Shown here in pieces: positions 37,630 through 47,871 of a stretch of 64,000 nt of DNA (position 1 is the first letter of the stretch; each line of letters opens with the position of its first letter). The position numbers and the translations under genes are program-made. The stretch spans positions 1-64,000 of the forward strand of contig MEDY01000026.1 of the NCBI GenBank assembly GCA_001724265.1. Direction: 5' to 3'. Origin of the DNA: Rhizaria sp. SCN 62-66. Taxonomy: Eukaryota > Rhizaria, unplaced. The notes under the pieces were generated by a model. The model ran no database searches, was not told the DNA's origin, and saw only the letters and a program-made list of their open reading frames with translations.

Positions 37630-40600
37630 GTTGTTGCTGCTGGAGACTGAGGGCCTCGTAAGCGGCGTGGAGCGCCGCATACTGGCGGTGCAGCTCAGTC
37701 AGCTGACTGTGAGCCGCGGCGCCCTGGCTGTGCATGGCGCCGTACTGCTCGTGCAGCGCAGCGTACTGCGCAGTGACTTCGCTGTCGTGGCTGTGCAGTG
37801 CAGCGTACTGACTCTGCAGCGCGCTGCGCTCAGTCTCCAGCGCGTTCTGATCGGTCTGCAGCGCACTGTGCTTGCTCTGCAGTGCGGCGAGCTCAGTCTG
37901 CAGCGCGAGATGCCCCGTCTCCAGCGTTGTGCACTGCGCCTGGAGGGACTCGCACTTCGAGGCAAGAGTCGTACACAGAGTTTGCAGAGTTTCGCACTGC
38001 TCCTGCAGCGGTTGGCTAAACGCATTCCCGTCGCTCTTGCTCGCGTCACTACTTGACTGCTGTTGCTGCGCCGTCTTCTGCAGCTCTGCGAGTGTGTTCC
38101 TGAGTCTGTTGCTCTCAGCGCGTTCTTGCCCTGCCTCCGCGCACACAGCGGCCAAGGCCTGGTGCAGCTCGGTGAACTCTGCTCCGAGCGTGGCATACGC
38201 GCCGCGGAGCGTCTCAGCCTCGCTGCGCACGCTCGCAAGCTCTGCGGTGACCGCGGCGAGCGCGGCTGTCTTGGCCTCAAGCTCGGCAGCCGCGTCCGAA
38301 CTGACTTGCTGTTGCTCCAGCTGTTGTTGCAGCTGTTGCAGCGCGGCGCCCAGAGCGTTGTGCTCTGTTGCGAGGACGGCGAGGTGGCCCACGGCGGTAT
38401 CGCGCTCAACAGCAACGCGCTCACAGTCACTGCGCAGCTGTTCACAGTCGCCGTGGAGAGTATCGCGTTGCGCAGTGAGATCGGCGCACACCGCGGTGAG
38501 CTGTTGGCATCCTGTGGTGGCGGCGTCGAGCTGTGCAATAAACAGATCGCGCTCAGCAGAAACGCTACCGCGCTCCAGAATGGCGTTATCACGCTCAGCA
38601 GCGAGCGCAACGCGTTGCGTCGCCTCGCTATCACGCTCTGTGACAGCAGCATTGCGGGCGGCAACTGCAGCGTCGCACTCAGCCACACTGCAATTGCGCT
38701 CCGTCACCGCGCCATCGCGCTCTGTGATCGCATGGTCCCGCTCCGCAACAGCGCGGTCCCGGTCAGCAACAACACGCTCGCACTCTGCGACAGCGCGGTC
38801 ACGGTCAGCAAGAGCGCGGTCCCGGTCAGCCACAGCTCGGTTGCGCTCGAGTGCAAATGCATCGCGCTGCGCAGCCACGGCGTCGCGCTCGGCCAGGATC
38901 GCGGCGCGCTCTTTCAGCGCGCGCGCACGGTCCACTAGAGCCGCCGCGCTCGCAGCGGTGCTCGCGCGGGCCTCGGCGTGGGTCGGGCTGACCGGAGCCG
39001 CGGTCGACTGCGGCTGCTGTTGCTGTTGTTGTTGCTGGTGGTGGTCGAGTGTGAGGGCATCGTTGGCCTGGGTAAGAGCCTCAACGGACTGGCTAAGGGC
39101 TTCGTTGGCGGCGGAGAGCGCGGCCTTGGACTCGGCCGCCGCGATAAGCTCGAACTCAAGGGCCTCCTTGTCGCATGTCAGGGCATGCTGCGAGGATGTA
39201 AGAGCCTCGTTCGCGGCCAACAGCGAATGCGTCGTCGCCGCAAGCGCCTCTTTCTCGGTGTTGAGCACGCGTGTCTCTCCTTCTAGCGCTTCGTTGGCAG
39301 ATGTAAGGGCCTCAACGCGGGATGTAAGTACCTCGATCTGCGACGTAAGTGCCCCGTTGTCAGCAGTCAGCGCTGCCACAGTCTGCTCCAGCGCCAACAT
39401 ACGCTCACGGTCAGTGTTGGCACTGGCACTATCACGGCCCTCACGCTCGCGCTCACGGTCACTCGACGTGAGGTAAGCCGCCTCGCGCTCAGCGCGCTCC
39501 GCGCGGGCCACAGCGTCGGCAGTCTGGCTCTGCGCCTGCAGCACTAACGCTTGCGCCTGCTGATGCAACAACGACATCTGTTGACGCGCTTCTTCCCGCA
39601 CTTGCTGTTGCGCCAGCGCTGTCTCAGCGCGCGCGGCCTCGGCCTCGGCGGCAAGCACACTGCAGCGCTCGGAAAGCACCGCCACGGCGGCCGCGGCGTC
39701 ACCCTGCAGCTGCGTCAACTGCGTGCGCACTGCGAGGAAGTTTAGCCGCATCGTCTCGAACTCGCCGCTGCTCACAGCCGCCGCCTCAGCAGTCGTCGCT
39801 TCGGCGGGCGCTGTGGCGTCGCGCACTGGCTCGGCCGGATGACTCTCAGTCGCAGTCGCTGATGCAGCTACCGGCACGGGCGACACCGCGCCCTTCACCG
39901 CATCAGACATGGAATGGCCATTGTTGCTGTTGTCTGGGCGACTCGAGACGACACCAGTCCCGCTAGCGGCGGCGGCGGCGGCGGCGGCAGCGCGGCGACG
40001 TTGGTGCTTGAGCTGAGCCCTCTCCAGCAGCGACAACGGCGGCAACCTGCCGCTGCCGCTGCCACTGCCGCTGCTGGCGCCACTGATGTCGCTGCTGTGG
40101 GGACTCGAGTGACTCTGGGCGCCGTCACCGCGGTTCACTGGGCTGTACGGGGACACGGGGGCCGACGCGGTCGCAGTGGCAGAGCCCGCGTGTTGTTTTC
40201 CAGGTACCGCCGTCGCCGTGTCGCCGTTGTCGGTGTTGTTTGTCGCCGCAGGCGAGTGAGTCTGTGACTGGGAGGCAGACGAGCGCGCGCGCGCGTTTGC
40301 GTGCGCGGGAGTCTCATATGCACCTTTCCCGCCGTCTAAGGGGTACCTAGATGGGTTCGCGGCGATGTCAACGACACCCCAGCGCGACAATTCAGCGTCA
40401 CCGGCGGTATCGTTGTGATTGTTTTTAGTATCATCGGCGCCAGGTGAGTAACGGACGTGCAGCGGGGACGGACCCCCCCAGTTCTGCACATTCCCTCCAT
40501 GAGCACTTGCACTCGCGCTTGCGGCTGCGTCACCCTTGCGGTCCACACTCTCAGGAATGTGAGTGCCTTGCCCCTCGTAAATGCCCTGGTATCCGTCAGT

Positions 40601-43048
40601 GTACACCTCGGGCAAGTGGAACTTCACCGTGGGACTGGACGCGGCCGAGTCACCCAGTAACCGCCGCCATGCCTCCCGCATTTGCATTTGCGTCGTCGGT
40701 GTCGTCGCAGCGAGCCCACTAACAGCAGCCGCGGGCGCGGGTGCGGGCTCGGACTCGGGCAGAGCCGAGCGTGTTGTGACCGTGGCCACCGCGGCGGTGG
40801 CAGAAGCGGCTGATTGCGACGACACCGACTCACCGGCCGTGCCGCTGCTGCTGGGCGCCGTGGCGGCAGGCTTGGCGGGAGTGCCTGCTGCTGTGCTGTA
40901 GGCGTTGGCGGAGGCGAGCAGAGCCCGCAGCCCTGCAAATGCTGCTGCGTCCTGTTCGCTGTCAGCGCCAAAAGCAAGCGCATCTGCATCGATCTCAGCC
41001 CCGGTCTCGGTGTCAGCGCCAGCATCAGCACCGTGGGGTGCAGCAGCATGCGGTGACGTCGTCCCACCCTCTGAGACGTCATGCTCCGCTTTGGCCTGCT
41101 GCTGCTGCTGCTGTTGTTGCTGTTGGAGCTGCTGTTGTTGTAACTGCTGGAACTTGCGCCAGAGCCGCATACGGCGCCGGCCCCTGCGGAGCGCGCCGCG
41201 GACCACCGAGCCCAGCGCGGCCGCCGACGGTGCGCGCGAGCCCAGGGGACTGTCGGTCGCCGCCGCCGCCGCCACCGGCCCAGCACCAGCGCCAGCGCCA
41301 GCGCCAGAGCCCGCGCCGGCGACAGCGCCAGAGCCAGCGCCGGGGGCCGGGGTCCGACTGTGACGATGCGTGTGCGTGTTAGCGTGAGCTGCGGCTGAGT
41401 GGCCGTGGCCGTGGCCGTGGGCGGTGGGTGTGTGCGACTGGGACGACAGCGAGCTATCAAGGCTGCCATCATTGCTCTCGCCGCTATCGCGACTCGTGTT
41501 CAGAGCCTGCGTGCGCATGCGCTGGCCGTCGCTGTCAGTCTCGTCGCTGCTGCCACGGCTATCTAGCCGCTGCCGCTGCTGCTGCTGCTGTTGCAGCTGC
41601 ACGTGACTGTGAGCGTAAACCGACTGCGCATGCGCGCGCGGCAGCGACTGCGGGCCGAGTGACCGAGAGCCGACCGAGACAACTGACCGCGTGTCCTGCG
41701 GTGATTGGGGGTAGTACGCCGACGGCGGACGCGTCGTCGCCGCTCCGACAGCGGCAGAGGCCACCGCGCTTGCCGCAGCGTCGGAAGCATTGCCGTCCGA
41801 GTCAGCATAGCTGAAGCCGTACCCGTGGTGCACCTCAGCAGCAGCGGCAGGAACACCAACGCCGATATCCTTGTTCTTGGTGATGCTTTGGTCGTCGCTC
41901 GCGTCAGGACCGCGAGATGAGCCTGCTGCCTCAGCTTCGGCCTCCAACGACGCAGCAACGGCCGCGAACGACGACAGCGGAGCGCTGCCAGCGTTGGCGT
42001 CAGCACGTGTACTGCTGCTATCGCGATCTCCAGCACGAGTACTGTCAATCGCGTTGTTGGTGTCACTATGGTCGTTTTTGTTTGCAGCAGGAGCAGAGCT
42101 CTTGGCCCTAGCAGCGGCTAAGTGCGCCGTGAACGAAGACAGGAACGCCACCGCGACTGGCGACCTGGGGGTGTCACGGCCACGGTCGCCGCTAGTGCTG
42201 ATAGGCGCAGCAACAGAGCCACTGCCACTGCCAGGACCCGCGCCAGCAATAGCGCCAGCGCCAGTGTCCAGGACTGGAGTGAACGGCGAGCCGAAGGGGG
42301 ACGTGCGGACGGCTGTCCCGCTAGTGTCACTGTGCCGCGCCATGCTGGCGTTGCCGTGCCGCAGCATGGGCGTTGTGTGACTGAACGAGACGTGTGCCTG
42401 CCGCGGCTGTTGCGTGCGTGACTGAGCTTGCAACCGCGATTGAGGCTGCGTCTGCGAGAGAGACTGTGTTTGTGACAGCGACGACTGCTGCGGCTGCTGC
42501 TGAGTCTGCGAGGAGTGGGACTGCGTCACAGACAGCGACTGTGCTTGTTGTAAGTGCGCTTGTAGAGAGTGCGAACGCAGCCACGATGCCGACAGCAGCG
42601 GCCTCTGGTACGCAGCCGCGCTCAGTGACGACGTTTCCTGCGAGTGCAAGCGCGAGTGCAACGGCCTCTGATGCGCAGCGCTGCGTGAGCCGACATCGTG
42701 CGCCCCAGAAACCGCCGAGGTTGTACCGCCGCTGTTGCTATTGCTGTTGTTGGCGTAGACTGAGACGTGCGCGGGCGACACCGGCCGCGAGCGCGCGGGG
42801 GCCGGGGACGAAAACACAGCGCTCTCGTCCTCTGCAGACGGAGCGAAGGTGGCGAACGCGGGGCTGGTGATGCGCGCGCGGTCCGCGGGCGTGGAAAAAA
42901 CGCGGTCCGCCGATGCAGTGGTTGCTGCGGCAGCGCATGGAGACGTCGCGGGGCGCTGTGAGGGCGGCGGCGGCGACGGAGGAGGCGGCGGGCCGTAGTG
43001 GGCGACGCCGACTGCAGCGGCTGTCGGGGGACCCGGGGGAGAGGACAT
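32408..43048 (-). CDS. giant coiled-coil membrane protein with Cys-Pro repeats (unrecognised)
   Basis: One exon of 3,546 residues from ATG to TAA, with an in-frame TAG at residue 1811 inside a Gln run. The first 1,200 residues are disordered (Pro, Gln, Ser, Ala, Gly). Coiled coil follows to about 2,400 and includes striking seven-residue repeats: AVADRDRALADRDRAVAECE-type units, LQSQYAAL-type units, and Ala-Glu-Ala-Ala-Ala-Ala-Lys units. A hydrophobic segment (about 2424-2452) then leads to Cys-rich parts: a CRCDCSVCPHC cluster (about 2615) and two blocks of CPEPV/CAEPV-like repeats (about 2669-2743 and 3001-3091), with more Ala/Glu helix around them. Three further hydrophobic segments (about 3361-3391, 3425-3448, 3474-3499) end the protein. 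The overall shape, a long cytosolic coiled coil with membrane anchors, recalls golgin or giantin-like tethers, but no homology is visible. Confidence 0.8.
37587..37643. repeat. poly-Gln tract interrupted by TAG
   Basis: On the minus strand this is a run of CAG and CAA codons with one TAG, at 37616-37618, near its middle. Confidence 0.95.
37616..37618 (-). other. in-frame TAG inside poly-Gln (residue 1811 of the 32408-43048 gene)
   Basis: Eight Gln codons precede and about ten follow in the same frame. The frame is open for 1,810 codons before and more than 1,730 after. The downstream half has no ATG near the junction; its first codons read on into Glu-Asp-Gln-Asn-Ala-Ala. Confidence 0.92.
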
Positions 43049-43822
43049 CGCGCCGAGTTTGGATAATAAGGGCGCTTCCTGGGAGTAACAACAGATGGGT
43101 GTGTTGGGGCGAAATGAATTTTTGAATGGTGAGTATGGTGAGGGGTGAGCAAGAAGGAAAGAGAACGCTCAGGTTTGCACTCGAGAGCGGGGATACCGGA
43201 AGGTCCAGAAGCCTGAGATCAACGAGAGTAAGTTTGAAAAATAAGTTGATAGTAGAACAGATAGATTGATTTACATAATCCAAATTTCAGAGCTGTTATC
43301 GGACATTGCAGTGTGTATCACTCTTTGCAAGTTCAGTATTCCCTTCCCGCCTCCCACCTCGCTTGGCCTTGTCCACGCGCCATCGTCCTGCCGAAGTCAT
43401 CATGAGCGTAACCTATTATAACTCAACACTGTGCCTCACACAACAATCGATCAAAATGTCAACTTAAACATATAATTATCACGCCGATTTTGAGCAGCTT
43501 CATTAGTTTTCACGTCATTTCATGATACTTGTTCCGTGCGATGTGAAACAAAATGTCGTTGGTCTCGGCAAGAAGAGATGTTTGTATTGATTCTGCAGCG
43601 TATCTCTCTCAAAAACAAAGCAAGATGTGGTATAGATAGTTATTATATAATAATGTGTCTTAGGTAATAGTATTCTTCACGAAACAAAAGCAAACGACGA
43701 CGCAAGAACACTACGCCCATTGCTCCGTTATTTTTGTCTCATCAATCTCTCAGTTCTTCTGAGCTCACAGCCATCAGTCACACAACAAACCGCAGCTGCT
43801 ACTCGGACAACGAGCGGTTCGT
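43049..43822. other. intergenic region between two minus-strand genes
   Basis: About 770 nt, AT-rich. It should contain the promoter of the 32408-43048 gene on its low side and the PDIA6 3' UTR on its high side. No gene, RNA or repeat seen. Confidence 0.6.
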
Positions 43823-45518
43823 TTAGAGCTCATCGCGGGGCATCTTGCCGTCCCACTTCTGCGTCTTGGCGATCGCAGGCAGCTTGCTGACCGAGATGAC
43901 GCTCTCGCGGCCCGAAACGAGGCGGTCGACGAAGGAGCTGATGCCATCGGCGCTGAACGAGCCCAGCATAGGCGCGAACTTGCCCTTGGCGACGTTGACA
44001 GCCGCCAGCGCCGGGTACCCCGCGCCGCCGACCTCGAGCGCCTGCTCCAGCGCGCTCTGCCGGTTGCCCTGCGCCCAGACCCAGCCGACCGAAGAGCGCT
44101 TGAGCTTGGCGGCGGCCTTGGTAAGCTCGGCGATGTACCCGTTGCGGCCCTCGATGCCAGAGTCGAGCACGTTGGGCAGGAACGCGACGACGCAGAGCGT
44201 CTTCTCCGCGCAGCCGTCGAACGTGGACTGGTCGACCAGCTCCACGGGGGTCGGCGCGGGCGTGTGCTTGTCGGCTTCATTGCTCACGTAGGTCACGATG
44301 TCACTCGCCGTGCGGCCGCCGTTGTAGTCGGAGGGCTTGCGCTTGTCGCCGTAGCCGAAGACCTTGACGGTGGGGTAGCCGCGGACGTCGTACTTCTGGC
44401 ACAGCGACTGGTGCTGCGTGCAGTCGACGTTCGCGAGGTGCGCGGTGCGGCCCTTAAGCTGGCGAGCAGCCTGTTAGCGGTTAGAGAAGAGGAAAGTACG
44501 AATAACAGAGACAGAGACGATATGTAAAGTGAGGTGTTGACGGATATGGGCGTTTTAGAAAATAATTTCGTAAATTATCACTATACAGGAAGTACATGAA
44601 CACTATATAGCCCCAATAGTTTCTTAAAGCAAGACTAAGACGTGTGTTTTGATGAGTTGTAGCAGTTGTAGCAGTGCGTACCTGCGAGTACTCGGGCTTG
44701 AGGCGCTGGCAGTGGCCGCACCAGGGCGCCGTGAACGACACAAGCCAGAAATCCTTGGAGTTCATCACCTTGCTGTTGAAGTCGCTCTCGGTGAGCTCGA
44801 TGACGGAGCCCGAACCAGCATTGGAGGAGCCAGCGCCGTTGTTGCTGCCGTTGCTCGAGCCGGAGTCCTTAGACTTGGAGCTGGAGCTGGAGCTCGAGGC
44901 GGAGGAGCCGGAGGTCTTGCCGGTGAGGCGGCCGGAGACAATGCTGCGCGCCTCGCGGAGGGCGGCGTCGGCGAGGCCCTTAGCGTTGCGCTCGCCGTTG
45001 TAGTCGGCAGGGCTCTTCTTGTTGGCGCCGAAAACCTTGATCGTGGGGAAGCCCTTGACCTAAGCAAGAAGAGATACCAAGACAAAGAGAATCGATTTAA
45101 GGATTGAGCGTGAGAATCAGGATACAGCTAATAGGATTCAATACAGGAGTCTCCATGTAATTCGCCAGACGTGGATATCATGAGACATATCGTTGATTTC
45201 GGGAGTATTCGGATGACGAACCTGGAAGCGGGAGGCCAGCGCCTCGGCCTGGGTGGCGTCAACAGCGCCGACCTTGACGATGCCCTTAAGCACGGAAGCA
45301 GCCTTCTTGTACTCGGGCGCAAGCGATACGCAGTGGCCGCACCAGGGCGCGAAGAACTCGACGATCCACGGGTCAGGGGAGTTCGCGACGAGGGAGTCGA
45401 AGTTGGCGGCCGTGAGCTGCACGACGTCGTCGCCGGAAGTGTACAGCGCGTGGGCCGCGCCGGCGAGGAGGAACACGACCGCAAGGGACGCAATGCGGAG
45501 GGCGCGGGAGAACAACAT
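43823..45518 (-). CDS. PDIA6: protein disulfide-isomerase A6 (P5-type)
   Basis: Three exons (45518-45222, 45059-44682, 44470-43823) give exactly 440 residues, the length of the human protein. It forms and rearranges disulfide bonds in the ER lumen. A signal peptide (about residues 1-24) is followed by two thioredoxin domains with WCGHC active sites at 60-63 and 212-215, the P5 order a-a'-b. A Ser/Gly linker (about 148-183) joins them, and a non-catalytic thioredoxin-like domain follows. The C-terminus is Arg-Asp-Glu-Leu, a KDEL-type retention signal, immediately followed by TAA. Introns are 162 and 211 nt with donors GTTCGT and GTACGC. Another in-frame start lies far upstream, but the ATG at 45518 puts the signal peptide at the N-terminus. 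Confidence 0.96.
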
Positions 45519-46165
45519 GCGCGCGGGGATGCTGGTTCTGCAGAGGGGATGAAGCAAAAAAAATAAGTGCCGAAAGAGGCGTGTGAGTGTGACTGGAAAG
45601 ACGGTGAGAGAATGTGCGAGTTTGCGAGCGGGCGCCTCAAAAAAATAAGGGTGAAAACAAAAAGGCAAGTAGCTCGGGGTTCGTAAGCACGCAGTTGCAG
45701 CGTGATCGCGGTTTGAGGCGCGGCGCTGGTAGAAAGTGAATGTGCATAGGCGGTGTGCTGACGTAAGCACAGCGACCGCAAACATGCCAATCAGAGCGAG
45801 TTACGGCGCAAGAGCGCGTATAACAATTGTCAAGCAATGTAAGCGCGCACATGTTCCGGTCGAAAAAGATTAATACTTGACAGCGAACGATCGATATCGG
45901 CCCTAATCACGATCGAGAAGTGGTCGTCTTCGCGATCAAATCTGTCCCGACAACTAAAAATTGTTTTTCATTTTTTGCGAACCTACTAGAGTTCGGAGCT
46001 TCCACCACCAACTTGTTTCGCTCATTTTGAGAACGCATATCTCGATACAATGACCGTCAAGCGAGATCCTGCGATCTTTTCTCGAAAGTGTCACCACTTG
46101 ACAATACTCACAATTCTTAACGCTTGAACAGCCGCGCGTTACACCTACATCCGCCCGAAACTCCG
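45519..46165. promoter_or_regulatory. divergent intergenic region between PDIA6 and the OXLD1-like gene
   Basis: About 650 nt between head-to-head start codons, so it must contain both promoters and 5' UTRs. I see no specific element that I can name. Confidence 0.4.
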
Positions 46166-46564
46166 ATGACTAGGTTACAGTGCTGCCACAGCTCCGTCAA
46201 GATAGCCACTCGCGGCGTGCCAGCAGCCTCCTCGATACTTTCCCGCATTTTCTCTGCACCTAAGGCTACCCCTGCAATCTCTTCTCTTCTTGCACGGGGC
46301 AGCGCCGCTTCTGATTCTTACAGGCAGGTACAACACTCGCGCCAGCACCAACCGCAGCTTGCCACACTGAGCAACGCATGCTCTCTCATCACTCCTCTTG
46401 CCGAGACGCAAAACACTGCAGCTGTCACACCGCTCGCTGTTTTCAATGATGCCGCTACTAGTGTGGTTGCTTCAGTAAAGACATCAGCCGTAAAGGACGA
46501 GTATGCGCACTTGAACTTGGTGCCGGTCGACGTGTTGTTTGGCACGCCTGCACCTGTCGCAACA

Positions 46565-46619
<55 letters not shown>

Positions 46620-47074
46620 CGATCACAAACAACAACACCACGAGCAGCAGCACAAGTGGCAGCGGTGACAGCAAGACGACACCTGTAGCTGCTGAGCAAA
46701 AGACATCGCAAACAACTCCTGCTGCGACTCCAACTGCTGCAGCAACTGCAGCCGCTACTCCTCCTGCTGTTGTTGCGTCTGCAACCGGCCTTGACGCTGC
46801 TGCAACTGCTGCGATCGCCGCAGCGGCCGCGGCCGACACGGCCGCCGTGAGCGACTCCGTGCTGTCCCCTGCAACGGCGTCGTCCGTGGCCGCAGCCGTC
46901 GCGGCCGCTTCCCCGCCTATCAATGATGATGGCTGGCCGGTGGATGTCGCCACCGGCGCGCCGCTGGAGCCGGAGCCGTGGCAGTGCTGCGGCAATGACT
47001 GCATCAACTGCGTGTGGATCCAGTACGAAGAGCAGGTTAACAAGTATAAGGATGCACTCGCAAAGCGCAGGTGA
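46166..47074 (+). CDS. oxidoreductase-like domain protein (OXLD1 type), probably mitochondrial
   Basis: A 302-residue frame from the ATG at 46166 to TGA. The first 50 residues are rich in Arg, Ser and Ala (MTRLQCCHSSVKIATRGVPA), like a mitochondrial presequence. A low-complexity middle with a poly-Ala run follows. The C-terminus has the oxidoreductase-like signature PEPWQCCGNDCINCVWIQYE with Cys at 274, 275, 279 and 282, then a helix. This short Cys-rich module is found at the end of OXLD1-type proteins; its biochemical activity is not well defined. The AGG TGA at the end resembles a donor, but local introns start GT(A/T)CG, so I take TGA as the stop. Confidence 0.82.
46563..46620. repeat. 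(GCA)n tract encoding poly-Ala
   Basis: About seventeen near-perfect GCA units inside the OXLD1-like gene, read as Ala in the coding frame. It is purer than most runs in the window and so likely to vary in length. Confidence 0.9.
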
Positions 47075-47871
47075 GAGTCAGGTGATTTATGGGCGTTCGA
47101 CTTACTCGCCGATAACTTATGACGACCTGCTGTGGGACGCGATATCGGTTGACATTGATTCACTTTAAATGCTTGAGAACTGAAAAGTTAACTAAGCGAG
47201 CTATCTAGTTTATTTATTCGCGTTATCTAGAAGTTAATAGACCAATCATTACTGTATAGTTTTTACCCTATGCTACTGTATAATATCCCACGTTGAGTGT
47301 GACAACACTTATTGGTGTTGAGAATCCTGTTCAAAGATGTACACAAAACCAAATCATATCGCTATTTTGAATGATATCACGTAAGTTTCGACGCGAATTT
47401 GCGACGTGTGCGTGTCTGCGTTGGATGCGCGCGTGTGGTGCGTGCTTTGCCGACACTATTAACTTGTGGTCGCTTTTGAGTTGCACACATAGAAGCTCAG
47501 AATAGGTACAGATCCCCCAAAAATAGCACACACTAACTAAAATGTGCTTGCAACACTACAATGTATGCTGGATTTTCCGGATAAACTTGCAAACACTTGG
47601 TATTCATTGCAAAATCGATTCTCACCACAAACGTCTTTTGCTGGTTGCCATCAACCAGACGAAGATACGCCGAATTTTTAGCAAGATTTTCCACAAGAGA
47701 ACCGCAGTGAAACAAAGTGTACATAGTATTAACATATATAAACACATGCGAAACATTTTTCTTCACTATAGCTGCCTAGATACTCACACGGAATGATGAG
47801 TCCTCTTGTTTTGTAACATCCGATCGCAAACAGGTTCTTCGATTGAGCACAACCCATTCAAATCGCCCACA
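47075..47871. other. intergenic region between two plus-strand genes
   Basis: About 800 nt of AT-rich sequence: 3' UTR of the OXLD1-like gene, then the promoter region of the 47872 gene. Two short minus-strand ORFs (47331-47531 and 47533-47766) have unbiased composition but no homology I recognise; I do not call them genes. Confidence 0.55.

Noticed and set aside
37872-39476. Long plus-strand ORF opposite the giant coiled-coil gene
   Set aside because: It is Ser/Arg/Ala-rich, mirrors the heptad repeats of the minus-strand gene and lies wholly inside it. High GC and repeats keep antisense frames open by chance.
47331-47766. Two short minus-strand ORFs with normal composition
   Set aside because: Neither has homology I recognise or a clear ATG-led structure, and they sit in the presumed promoter of the 47872 gene.
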